NCBI RefSeq assembly: GCF_943734655.1 | Contig: NC_071354.1 | Span: 41,823,244-41,887,243 of the forward strand | Direction of reading: 5' to 3' | Origin: Sabethes cyaneus | Lineage: Eukaryota > Arthropoda > Insecta > Diptera > Culicidae | DNA: 64,000 nucleotides | Shown here: piece by piece, positions 23,501 through 34,291 of the stretch | How positions within the stretch are numbered: position 1 is the first letter of the stretch | How the letters are laid out: each line of letters starts with the position of its first letter | Made by a program: the position numbers and the translations under genes | The notes under the pieces: model-generated | The model's database searches: none | What the model was told of the DNA's origin: nothing | What the model saw: the letters and a program-made list of their open reading frames with translations, nothing else

Positions 23501-26500
23501 CCCTGCTTTATACTAGTTCTTAAACCATTCCAATTCAATACATTAATAATACGGTCCATTTCGATACGATTCTAATACATGCTATACAGACAAATTAAAA
23601 ATAAACTAAAGAAAGATTTTTTCTCAAACAAAAATATTCTACAGAAGAATATCTTACTTCATTATTGAATAATTCGGCGAACTCGGCATTTTTCAACAGG
23701 CTGCTAATACTGATTCTATTTTCCTCGCAGTATCACGCAAATAACGAGAGCAATTAAAATAGAAGCAATATATTCTGAGCCGAAATAAAGAGCGCTGAAA
23801 GGAAGCAATTCTATTTTGGATTGCCACTATAGCTCGTTCATCAATTATGACAGCAGTTATTTGGTCGTGTCGGGTGTTGGTGTATGATGTAAAAATAAAT
23901 TCCCATCATATCATTTTCGTTTATAGTCGTTAGGCACGATGACAGCATCGAAAATTCATTGGTGCTAAATTTATACATGACACGTCTCGTCGCTCGGCAC
24001 GGGTCATAACCTCAGCGCTTTTATCACTAACACAAGTTCAGCAATCGAACCAGCAGAGGTTAAGTAATATATCTTTAGGACAATCGATAGTTTCTCTGAA
24101 ATCAAAGTAATTTATACATTAAATTTCGTATTTCTTTAAATTTCAAAAGCAATTTATTGCTGAATGTATGCCCAGAGTTCATCAACACATCCCCCAAGCG
24201 TGAGACTCTTTCATCGATGCAGCTGCAAATCACCGCAATTGCATATCAAATAAACCTCACCTATCATCATCAAACAGCAATTTGCCTAATGACTACAATT
24301 TTGCCAATACGCCCCCTTACAGCGTAGCGGCTCCGTCAGTCGGCCGTTCTGTATTTTTTTTAAAGCACCCGAACATCTCGAAAGATTCACTGCACGCCCG
24401 TGGAAAATGCTTTTGTGCGACTAATGGGACCATTACCTTAGACACAACACGACCCGCACAGCTGACAATTCATCTTGACGAACGCTCCCAGTCCCTCCGG
24501 TTGGTCTCGCGGCTCAGGTGGCTATTGCCGGCGACCTGTCGGTAACGAGGTCGGGCGGAACTGGGGCGGGTGGTATTTAACCCAGAATGAAACACACCAC
24601 GCACGCACGGGAGGCCAACCAGCTACATATATTCTGTGTGTCAGACAACCAGTCAATCGGTGAGATGAGCAACACAATAAGCACCGACAGATTGTTAACT
24701 TAATTTATATGCACTCGATGCAAATTAGGTACGTGCACTGCAGTTTAACAATAACTGTGCAAAACTAGGCCCGGCAGAGTAAACAATCGGCTGAAAGAAT
24801 GCGAAACTGAAGGAAGAATAAGAAGCATTAATCATACTGAAGTAATTACCCTGGAGCGAGAATCGGTGGGTGGAGAGCACTGATGGATAGGCCGAGCCTA
24901 TCCGGTTGACTATAAGTGATGAGTGCAATTATCCTTTCCAAATCGTTAGTTGACGGTTCATCATTGATATGTGCTATTTTTTCGACTAACGTTCAGGCGA
25001 AGGCCTGAGGATAGCGAAACCGGGTCATAATTCTACGCGGAAAAGGGTTCAGGTCCGAGTGGCTTCAATAGGACAAAGTTACATGATTCAAATAATACGA
25101 GTGTGCCTCTGGTCTTATTTGTTCGTCCATTTGTTTCACGATTCATTATTAAGCTGACTTTTATACCTAACCAGGCTTGGCGCGATAGAGCGAGCATGAC
25201 AGATGGTCCAGTCTATGCTTGATGCCCCCAGCAGTAGTTTTCCGTCCGTTGCAGCAACTATTGCCGAGATGGTACCAGGGAATTTCGCAACAATGTTGAA
25301 CTTTCCGGCTTGTAATCCTATCTCCGAAGCAGCGCTTTGTTGTTCTGTAGTAATGAAAAATTTACAACCATGAAGTAGCTGCACCTCCCCGCTTGCAGAA
25401 CCAAACCATGGTGCGCCATTCTGAAGAACAAATATTCGTACATAATAGCCGAGCCAACGAGGCTCGACGAAAACGAGCAACGCTGATGATAGTTTTAAAA
25501 TATTAATCAACAATTATGGCGACAGGATGATGAACGGCCGAACCCAGAGAACCGGACTTTTTACTGTGTACGCAGTCAGTCTGTGTCTTCGAGGGACCAT
25601 CCCTAGAGCACGTGCCGGTTTGTTCTCGTGAATCCGTCTGCGGGAACGTTCAATTCCTACCGTCATATCTGGCCGACCGTTTCGAAAGCTGAAGATAACC
25701 GGCGTCGCGGAAAGAACGGTAGAAAAACTGTTGCTTGTAATTTTCGCCGGATAAGTGCTCAACCGTCCCGTCGCCTCCGGTCTCGGTACCCACCGGTTCT
25801 CGGTCAGCACAAAATCCGCGGCGGAAGTGGCTTTGTGTTCTTTCCCATGCGATGGGCAATTTGTGCGGTTCCATAAATTATCCCTTACTACATTTTCACC
25901 GCCCACCGTACAATCAGCAGCGGTGCGTGTTTTGCGATACTCGACCCTTTTTTTCCTCAATCTTTCTTCTTGTCTTGTCTCTATCATGAGCGACAGAGAT
26001 AACATACTCAAAAGTTGAAAAAGTTTATTATTTAAACCGTTTATGAATCGTAAACGAAAGCAGTTTAAGAAAATTTAAAATTTACTTCTATGTGCATCTC
26101 CGGTAGCAGTTGCGTCTTTTAGTGCTCAATCAATCTCGAAAGGCAATAAACTGCGAACTAATATGAGCCACAGAAAGGTTTTAATTACATTTCGAACAAA
26201 ACTGGCTGTCCTGAAGCATACTCGAGCTCTGGACTTCGTCACCCGCCGAAATTGATGGATCGAGGCAAATTGTGTGTGGCTATACGGGGTTCGTCCCATA
26301 TTATCCGCCGTGGCGCAGCCATCGAGACAGTTCACGGGTGAGCAGACGGGATACAGACGAAGGCTCGCCCCACAAGAGGTTTTATGATTGATGACATTTT
26401 TGATTACTTTTCGCGCTCGCGTCGCGCTCCGACGTTGAAAGCCATGTCAATAACGCGGCGCTGAAACTCGAGTGGGTGATGCTGTTGTTTGCGAAATTTA

Positions 26501-26663
26501 AAAGCAGACACAGGCAGACACATACCCATTCGCCGTACACTTCATGTGTGCGCTGAAAAAGAAAAAGCACTCACCGCGTTGTTGTTGATGGTTTGCCATG
26601 GTTCGACGGGCGGTCTCCGGGATAGGGTGACCACCGCCGGTAGAACTGCTGAACAGTGTCAAA

Positions 26664-26726
26664 GCAAAGTTGAAGATAACTTTAAGAAAGTTGAAGATAT
26701 TTTTAAGCAAACTGAAGACAACTTTA
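26664..26726 (+). repeat. 21-bp tandem repeat, three units (KVEDNFK-like)
   Basis: Three 21-base units resemble AAAGTTGAAGATAACTTTAAG. In the 80-codon frame at 26489-26731 they read as KVEDNFK, KVEDIFK, QTEDNFN, a heptad pattern. The frame stops right after the repeat. Whether it is translated cannot be judged; repeats of 21 bases make heptads by default. Confidence 0.6.
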
Positions 26727-26739
26727 ACTAAATAGAAGC

Positions 26740-27130
26740 TAAAATGATCAATATTGTTGCTCTAGTGCCTATCCTAGGCACGACTGTCACAAAAATTACA
26801 TGAAAGACATAACATACAAAAATGAACATGGTACCAGCCAATCAATAACTATACAATAATGAAAGTAATAACATAGAAATAACAAATAACGACACGAATG
26901 ACAAACAGACATAGAAAGAACACAAAAATAGTGTACAGATGATCTAAAGGTAACAAACTGCACAGAGTTGCAAAATATTATAAAAAATTTAATATAAAAA
27001 GAATAAAAATGACAAAAGTACTAATAATGACAAAAGATAGAAATGCACAAAAAATGGCCAAATATATGCCAAAAAAAAAACAAAAAAAAATATAGACAAA
27101 AATGATACAACAATGTATTACTTATGTTTT
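26740..27130. repeat. A-rich low-complexity stretch
   Basis: The plus strand is dominated by A with GACA, AAAATGACA and CATAGAAA words, and is T-poor. It looks like the complement of the T-rich arrays elsewhere in the window and may be an inverted, decayed relative of them. Confidence 0.5.
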
Positions 27131-27670
27131 ATTGTACTAATGACACATTCCAGCGTGTCCCGTTACGACGAGGACCCGACTTTCATTGACATTTTGCTCC
27201 CGCTAGCAAAAAATACGTTTGCGACTAAGTTATTAAACAAGTTTTAAATTATGTCTGTTAAATGTATTTTCTAACGTAGTATTTACTTTTTGATTTAGAT
27301 TGTTATTTAGGTAGGTATATGAAGTTACATTTCATAACGGGAAACCATCGCAGAAATACCGCTTTTTCCACCATGTTTTAATATGTGTACACTTCAATGA
27401 GCTAATTATTAAACGTTCTGTATGTTGATTGTGTTGAGAACTACGTTTTCATTGTAGTTCAATAATTACTGGTCCATATTCAGTATAATATGAGTTGAAA
27501 TATGCAGTTTTTTCTTTGTGTACAAGTGCGTGGAATATGTCTGTTTTGACATATTGGCACTAGCCTTGTGTTGAGTTTGAAGTGGAGAAGGCAACTAGAT
27601 GAAGGGCTCAACATAACTGTGGCCAAACAAGTTCCTGCTTAGCGCCTTCCCGTGACCATACCCGGAAATA

Positions 27671-27880
27671 CACTGAAGTCGCTTTTTACGCGACTATTTT
27701 TACGCGAATTTCGGAATTTACGTGGTTTTTTTTACGCGAATTTAGGAATTTACACAGTTTTTTTTACGCGAATTTTGGAATTTACGTGTTTTTTTACGCG
27801 TTTTTCGGAATTTACGCGGTTTTTTTACGCGATTTTGATTTACGCGGGACGTATCCTTCGCGTAAAAAGCGACTTGAGTG
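27671..27880. mobile_element. 210-bp MITE with internal TTTACGCG repeats
   Basis: Terminal inverted repeats of 22-24 bases (CACTGAAGTCGCTTTTTACG on the left and its mirror CGTAAAAAGCGACTTGAGTG on the right, one mismatch) are flanked by TA at 27669-27670 and 27881-27882. The inside consists of about five diverged units of TTTTTTACGCGAATTT-GGAATTTACG. The TA duplication and CACT-type ends fit a Tc1/mariner-related MITE. Confidence 0.85.
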
Positions 27881-27882
27881 TA

Positions 27883-28396
27883 CTCCAATTTGTAGTTGAC
27901 TAGCTGAGCTCGGAGGTGTGATTGCATGACCATAAACTAATGGAGGTGTGATTCTCTTTCTTTCCTTGTCTCTCGTGTATCTCTTTGTCTCTAACGCTCT
28001 TTAAGCTTCGCTCTCTGTGTCCCCCAATTCCCTTATTCCTCACTCATATTATTCCTCATTCGCTTTATCAAGATTAAGAGCAGTAATTGCTTAACTCTTA
28101 ACTAATCACTACGAGAAAATTTAAGACTTTTGTGTATGCAAATGTATGGAGGTGTATGGAGGAATTAAACAGTCCTCAGGGCAATCGTCGGTGTCATCGT
28201 CAGCAGCATAGAGCAGGGGTGGCTCGTGGCAGTCGTCTCCATTCAACTCGATTTTAAGCCACTCGTCGCCAATTTTCCAGTCGTGTCAGAAGTCGCAAAT
28301 CACTTCTTTTTCTAGTTGAGCCATCTACTCCTGGTGCTATTGGGGTTGTTGAAGAGAACGGTTTTCATCGCTCTGTCACCCAATAACCTAAGTGAA
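27883..28396. other. short unassigned stretch
   Basis: No coding or element signal is seen. It holds a TC-rich piece at 27950-28020 and ends at family D copy 2. Confidence 0.5.
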
Positions 28397-28575
28397 TGTT
28401 CATTTAGTTACTAATGATGTACTAGGTTTGTAGCACCGTAACTACAAAAGATACAGGAAAACTTTATTCAGCAGAATTGTATATATTAACTAGTTCTATA
28501 AATGTCCCATATATAAATTTGTCAAACTTTGCACGGCTGAGACGATACTGTCAAATGAATCAAAATTGAGTCAAA
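28397..28575 (+). repeat. Repeat family D, copy 2
   Basis: This is a direct-orientation relative of 23307-23500, running from GTTCATTTAGTTACTAATGA to AGTCAAAGTGATCC. It abuts an RTE fragment on its right side. Confidence 0.7.
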
Positions 28576-28695
28576 GTGATCCCGCGTCGCGTCAGTTTAT
28601 CCGGAAAACCGAATTCGTGCATCATTTGCCATAGCTGGTATCGATCGACTGTATCATATGCTGCTTTGAAATCAATAAAGATGTATTCAGCATAC
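28576..28695 (-). pseudogene. RTE reverse transcriptase scrap (minus)
   Basis: The minus strand reads YIFIDFKAAYDTVDR, then MMHEFGFPDKLT, the RTE palm motif that holds the first catalytic aspartate (FIDFKAAYD). The piece ends where an inverted relative begins at 28700. Confidence 0.75.
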
Positions 28696-28699
28696 AACG

Positions 28700-28945
28700 C
28701 GAACATTCATGGCAGATAATGCACGAGCACGGTTTTCCGGACAAACTGACGCGGCTGTTCAAAGCTACCCTGGAGCGAGTGATGTGGTACGTGCGCGTTT
28801 CGGGGACACTCTCGAGTCCTTTTGAATCGCGCAAAGGGTTAAGCCAGGGTATGGACTGTCCTGTATATTATTAATTATCGCTATATTGAAGGTACGACCG
28901 GCAAGCGGGCATCAAAACGAAACGAACGATCTTCAGCAAGAGCAG
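28700..28945 (+). pseudogene. RTE reverse transcriptase scrap (plus), inverted to its neighbour
   Basis: The plus strand reads WQIMHEHGFPDKLTRLFKAT, then SRKGLSQGMDCPVY and an end with TIFSKSRK. It repeats the last part of the neighbouring minus piece, so the two form an inverted junction. It stops at the LINE that starts near 28960. Confidence 0.75.
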
Positions 28946-28959
28946 AAAGTGCTTTGCGT

Positions 28960-31187
28960 GCGTCTTAAAACGTTTCTGCTGACCTTATTGATCTTGATAT
29001 TTTTGAAATTACACCACAAATGATTACTACTGCTGCGAAAAAATTGAAATGTTCGTATTCGGCTGGCCCGGATTGCGTTCCGGCTGTTATTTTGTGTCGT
29101 TGCATTGAAACTCTAGCTGCTCCTCTCTGTTATGCTTTCATATATGTTCCTGATCTTCAAGAGTGGCGACCGTCGGAATGTAAAGAATTATCGTGGCATA
29201 ACTAACTTATCGGCTGCATCCAAATTACCACTAAGAACTACATAGATCCCAATCAGCATGGATTCGTACCTGGTCGTTCCGTGACTACAAACCTTTTGGA
29301 TTTCGTGTCGAACTGTATTTTGGAAACCGAACGCAAAGCACAAGTTGACGTAATATACACAGATTTGAAAGCAGCATTTGACCGAATTGATCACCTTACA
29401 CCGCAAACTAAAATTTTGCGCTAGGGTGCTACTCAGCGGTTTGTCACGTGACTGAAATCATTCCTGTGTGATAGAGTTTTACAAATCAAGCTTGGATCGG
29501 ATTTATCATCTGCGTTCACAAACGAATTTGGTGTACCGCAGGGTAGCATTCTTGACCCACTTCTTTTTATTATATTTTTCAATGACGCAGCTCATGCCAT
29601 AGACAATGGATGTCGACTTGTTTACGCCGATGACTTCAAAATCTACTTGACGATTCGTAGCTTAGAAGATTGTTATCATCTGCAGCTTTTATTAGATAAA
29701 TTTACGACGTGGTGTAAATTGAATTCTTTACTTATAAGCACAGCCAAATGTGAAGTAAGTAAACGCCGATTCTCTTCGAGAATGCTATTAATGGGCAAGC
29801 GCTAAAGAGAGTGGATCACGTTTATGACCTTGGCGTTATTCTTGATAGAAAGCTGACATTCGACATTCGGCACCGCACGGCCATCGTGTCTAAAGCGAGT
29901 AGACAATTAGGGTTCATCGCTAGAATAGGACGGGACTTCAAGGATCCTCATTGCCTGAAAGCCTTGTACTGCTCTCTTGTACGTCCGATACTGGAAAATG
30001 AGTGTGTGGTTTGGACCCTGCAACAGCTCGATTGGAACTTGCGGATTGAGCATGTGCAGAGAAGATTCGTTCGTTTAGCTTTGAGGAATTTACCCTGGCG
30101 AGATCCTGCCAACCTGTCCTCTTATCCGGATCGTTGCCGCTTAGGGGCCATCCATATACCACGTGGACAACTTAGAGGGGGGTAGGGGGTACGTGAATGT
30201 CCACGCTTGTCCACGGAAGGGGGGGAGGGGGTATAGAAAATGTCCACGTGGACAAGCGACATTTTTTGCAATAAATAGAACTTTCATTTGTGCCTTTTGA
30301 ATTAACTAAAATTAGGTCACGACGCGTATTGTATTTTGCCTTACAATCAAATGCAGCTCGTCACGAAAAACAAAATCCATTGACAACGTATTTGAAAAAT
30401 AACTCGTCTTCCTAAAATTTCACGAACCACAACGGAGAGGTCTTGTGATGTGTTAAAGTCAGCGACCAAGCTAAGGTACTCTTGTTGAACAGGGGTTGAA
30501 GCAGATGAATCTTCAAGCGAATATCAAGCTGGAACAGACTTTCCTGTAGTCCATCATTTATTTGTAGTGGATAAGATCAGCATGGACAGAAAAACTAGAT
30601 CTAGATAACATGCCTAGTTTAGCTTGCTTTTTTTAATTTTTTTTATATTACAGAATAAGGCGAATGAAAACAGAATTGAGCACAGAATTTCACATAAGAA
30701 AAAAAATGTCCACGTGGACAAACAATGGAGGGGAGTGGGGGTTGAGTCGATGTCCACGCTTGTCCACGGAGGGGGAGGGGGGTGTTGAAAATTGGCATTT
30801 TTGTGTCCACGTGGTATCTGAATGGCCCCTTAATTGGATTAGACTCACTTGAACAACGCCGCAAATTACAACAGGCCTTACTCGTGGCGAAAGTGCGTAA
30901 CGGTGAAATAGACTCCCCAAAACTGCTATCTATGATGAACTTCCATGCATCACAACGTGTGCTGCGACCATCCTCGATGCTTGTAAGCCAGTTTCACCGG
31001 ACGAATTTCGGTTATTTCGAACTAGCGGCGTTTTGTGTGAGAATTTTTAATAGCGTTGAACATTTGTTCGAATTTGGTGAACCCATTTATATGTTTAAAT
31101 ATAGATTAGCTAGAAGTAATTCATTTTAACCGCTTCATTAAAACTTTTATGTCAGATGATGTACAATAAATAAACAAATAAACAAAT
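28960..31187 (+). pseudogene. 5'-truncated LINE, RT domain, split by a 686-bp MITE
   Basis: Plus frames give, in order, CSYSAGPDCVPAVIL (fingers), KNYRGITNLS, GFVPGRSVTTNLLDF, YTDLKAAFDRID, GVPQGSILDPLLF and the catalytic LVYADDFKIY (about 29615). A long C-terminal part follows (29811-30140 and 30833-31126). The 3' end carries AATAAATAAACAAATAAAC near 31165-31187. A few stops and shifts occur, for example around 29405. The MITE at 30144-30829 splits a CRL-IGL reading. It belongs to the Jockey/CR1/I group by motif style; clade not resolved. The endonuclease is missing. Confidence 0.85.
30144..30829 (+). mobile_element. 686-bp non-autonomous element C, copy 1 (PIF/Harbinger-like)
   Basis: The ends are GGGGCCATCCATATACCACG and, mirrored, CGTGGTATCTGAATGGCCCC, so they form imperfect terminal inverted repeats. 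TTA flanks both sides (30141-30143 and 30830-30832), and its removal restores the LINE frame. The palindrome TGTCCACGTGGACA lies near both ends. A 3-bp TWA-type duplication and GGGGC ends are the hallmarks of PIF/Harbinger. No transposase is encoded. Confidence 0.85.
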
Positions 31188-31209
31188 TCCTCTTCTCCAG
31201 ACTAAAACC

Positions 31210-33000
31210 GGAGGCTTATTTACTTTGTTTATTGATTCCATCCGACTCAAAGTCTTGGAAAAGTCATGTTGCGTTGCACCATAAACACATCCTCAAAATG
31301 ACATAAAACCCAACATTTTGTCATTAGTTGTTACATAAGCTTAACGACCATAAATTCATAAATACATAACAACCATTACAAAATACATATAAATAAAAAA
31401 ATTTAAAAATTAAGTGTAAATCTACGACGGTCATATTTATTAGCCAAGTGCCAAATTGGTCCATGCAGGCCATAATTAGTGCAGTGAAACCCTACACGTA
31501 GCAGTTGTTGAAGTCGTTGAAGACGCAGTGGACAGTGCAGCAGTGCGAAAATAGTACAGCGGGACTATAGTATATTCTCATCAAAATCCTTTTTGCCGTA
31601 TTGGCGACGATGTCTTACCGCCGTTCTTGAACTGCGCAACTGTTTTCTAAAATCGAGCGTACCAGCGAGCAGTACAAAGAGTGTAAAGTACCGGGCTCAT
31701 GAAACTCTTTACCTATCTTCAATATCATTCCCAGTTGGCGATTAGCTTTGGGTATGATCATGTCATATAATGTTGTCTAAATCTTACTTGCTCATCTAAT
31801 ACAACTCCGAGATCAGTAACCCTATCACTACGTTGCAGTATTTGATCATCAATGGAGTAATTATACGAGTATATCAAAGTGTGCTTCTTACGGGGAAACT
31901 GATGATAGTACACTTTGGGTTGTTCACAATCATTAAATTGCATTTGCACCATTCAACAAATCAACTTATCAATCCTTGAAGCCTCATACAATCATCTGTA
32001 TTACGAATAACCGCGTAGATTTTGGCATCATCTCCATAGGGGCCATTCAGATACCACGTGGACACAAAAATGCCAATTTTCAACACCCCCCTCCCCCTCC
32101 GTGGACAAGCGTGGACATCGACTCAACCCCCACTCCCCTCCATTGTTTGTCCACGTGGACATTTTTTTTCTTATGTGAAATTCTGTGCTCAATTCTGTTT
32201 TCATTCGCCTTATTCTGTAATATAAAAAAAATTAAAAAAAGCAAGCTAAACTAGGCATGTTATCTAGATCTAGTTTTTCTGTCCATGCTGATCTTATCCA
32301 CTACAAATAAATGATGGACTACAGGAAAGTCTGTTCCAGCTTGATATTCGCTTGAAGATTCATCTGCTTCAACCCCTGTTCAACAAGAGTACCTTAGCTT
32401 GGTCGCTGACTTTAACACATCACAAGACCTCTCCGTTGTGGTTCGTGAAATTTTAGGAAGACGAGTTATTTTTCAAATACGTTGTCAATGGATTTTCTTT
32501 TTCGTGACGAGCTGCATTTGATTGTAAGGCAAAATACAATACGCGTCGTGACCTAATTTTAGTTAATTCAAAAGGCACAAATGAAAGTTCTATTTATTGC
32601 AAAAAATGTCGCTTGTCCACGTGGACATTTTCTATACCCCCTCCCCCCCTTCCGTGGACAAGCGTGAACATTCACGTACCCCCTACCCCCCTCTAAGTTG
32701 TCCACGTGGTATATGGATGGCCCCATAGAGTAATCTTGTGCCAGGCGGTAATATGTCGTTGATGAACAAAGGGAACAATAGAGGTCCTGGAGTGCTACCT
32801 TGTGGTACTCCAGAATTGTTTCGAAACCAACATGATAGAGACGCCCCCAATTTGACAGTCATTCTGGGGTCTTGTAAATAAGAATTAAGCCACACAGTTA
32901 GGTCAGCTGTGATACCCAGCTTATCAAGCTTAGCTAGTAAAATTCCATGATGGACGCGATCAAATGCGGCCTTCAGGTCAGTATAAATAGTATCTACCTG
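31210..33000 (-). pseudogene. second truncated LINE, RT domain, split by a 686-bp MITE
   Basis: The minus strand from 33000 reads YTDLKAAFDRVHHG, LAKLDKLGI, NNSGVPQGSTPGPLLFPLFI and TRLLYG. A 686-bp MITE follows, then DDAKIYAVIRNTDD: the insertion cuts the catalytic YADD box. Later parts include DLGVVLDEQVRF and a SLYCSLVRSIL-like motif near 31650-31700. The 3' end is AT-rich with AATAAACAAAG around 31220. It lies tail-to-tail with the LINE at 28960-31187 and is of similar type. Confidence 0.8.
32039..32724 (-). mobile_element. 686-bp element C, copy 2 (inverted, near identical)
   Basis: It has exactly the same length as copy 1 and opposite orientation. It is flanked by ATA on both sides (32036-32038 and 32725-32727). 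By eye only about two substitutions separate the copies (one in the TGTTCACGC/TGTCCACGC phrase, one in a GAAAA(A/G) context). Both inserted into LINE reverse-transcriptase genes. Recent movement is the simplest reading. Confidence 0.9.
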
Positions 33001-33675
33001 ATTACGCTAGGAAGAGGCTCCAGAGAAAGCAACGTTTGCCTCCCACGGATAGTGATTGTTGACGGCGATGAACTGAAAGCAGTTGATGAGTTCGTATATT
33101 TCGGACCTCTGGTTACCGCCGACAATAATACGAGTCAGAAGATCTAACGACGCATTCAAGCTGGAAATCGAGTCTACTTCTCCCTCCGCAAGACACTTCG
33201 CTTAATGAGGATATACCCCCGCAGTTAGTTCTCTACGGAATTGAGACAGTAACTTTGCTTACGGAAGACATACGTGCACTAGCCGTATTTGAACGAAAGG
33301 TGTTGCTGACTACTTTTGGAGGAGTACAAACGGAAAGCATAGAGTGGCAGAGGCATATGAATCACAAGCTACAGACACTGCTTGGAGAAATTCCCATCGT
33401 ACACCTGGCGAAAGTTGGGAGACTATGGTGGGCTGGCCACGTCCCAAGGATGCAGGCCGACTGTGCAGTGGAATCTGTTCTCTTCAAGAACCCGACCGGC
33501 ACCAGGAATAGAGGGGCTCAACGTGCTAGATGGCTCGATCAAGTTGAAGCAGACTTGCGTGTGTCGAGACGCGTAACGAATTGGCGACGAGTAGCCTAGG
33601 ACCGAGTACAATGGAGAAGAATTCTTGATACGGCAAGAGCCACCCCGGCTGGTAAAGTAAGTAAGTAATGCGTGG
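33001..33675 (+). pseudogene. RTE-clade LINE C-terminal and 3' end
   Basis: The plus frames read VDGDELKAVDEFVYFGPLVT, LAVFERKVLLTTFGGVQTE, then MNHKLQTLLGEIPIVHLAKV and WWAGHVPRMQ, ending RARWLDQVEADLRV and TARATPAGKVSK. A GTAAGTAAGTAA tail closes it near 33670. It is better preserved than the 2756-3715 copy but has stops near 33150 and 33230. It belongs to the same family as the 52.5-58.4 kb element or a close one. Confidence 0.85.
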
Positions 33676-33930
33676 GCACGAAGCCCGCTTGATTATTCCC
33701 TACGAAACCCTATGTTATCGGTAACATCCGGCGTTACAGTATCAGTAAGTGTACCTTGTAGGCGGCGTTTACCAACCTTATGCCGCGGTAGTTGCAGCAG
33801 TCGCGTCGATCACCTTTTTTGAAGATGGTACAGACAACTCCTTCCATCCATTCCTCTGGTAACTTCTCATCCTCCTAAAGCTCTGACATACCCCAGTGTG
33901 TCATACGGCTCAGCCAGCGTTTCTCGGCCA
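33676..33930 (-). pseudogene. RTE reverse transcriptase scrap (minus strand)
   Basis: The minus strand at 33920-33740 reads DEKLPEEWMEGVVCTIFKKG, then RRDCCNYRGIRLVNAAYK. This is the RTE fingers-palm region, matching DWLEGLICPIYKKG at about 57000 in the large RTE. It sits back-to-back with the plus-strand RTE tail ending at 33675. The left part (33676-33740) gives only a weak continuation. Confidence 0.75.
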
Positions 33931-34289
33931 TGCTTTTAAAACTCTGTTCTGGATCGTGGTCTACTGGTTCCTAGTTCGTCGATATTTGTCAAAATTCTCC
34001 CTAGTGGCAATGCTTAGATAATTTTTCCAAGCAATTTTCATTCTCTAAGTCGCTTGTTAGCATTCCCCATTTGACCAATCATTTTGCATTTTCCAGGGCG
34101 CTTCACCTAGTGCCGCGGTAGCGACCCCTCCGATGGCCGAGCGTGTTTTGCCACAACCGTCTTCAAAATTTGAATCACCTGACTCCTAGGAAGAAAGCAA
34201 TCGGCAATCGGGAATTGAGTATTCATTGTCCTGTATAAAGAGAGGTCAGTTGACTGTGAATGTTTTGACTATCGCGCTGCTGATTATAG
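33931..34289. other. short unassigned stretch
   Basis: No coding motif or repeat of the window is seen between the RTE scrap and the 677-bp element. Confidence 0.5.
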
Positions 34290-34291
34290 TA

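Larger units (their letters stand above)
22667..27668. other. unassigned non-coding stretch
   Basis: No gene is recognised, although two adjacent minus frames (25514-26011, 165 codons; 25136-25513, 125 codons) are open. Neither shows a known domain, and overlapping plus frames are also open there. GC-rich patches occur at 24290-24660 and 25540-26000. Family D repeat copy 1, a 21-bp tandem and an A-rich run are listed separately. Confidence 0.4.

Noticed and set aside
24000..24070. Possible first exon with a splice donor (CAGAGGTTAAGT)
   Set aside because: Short generic signals only, with no coding sequence or conserved element.
25136..26011. Two adjacent minus-strand frames of 125 and 165 codons as a possible host gene
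   Set aside because: No recognisable domain, competing open frames on the plus strand, and no convincing splice or start context.
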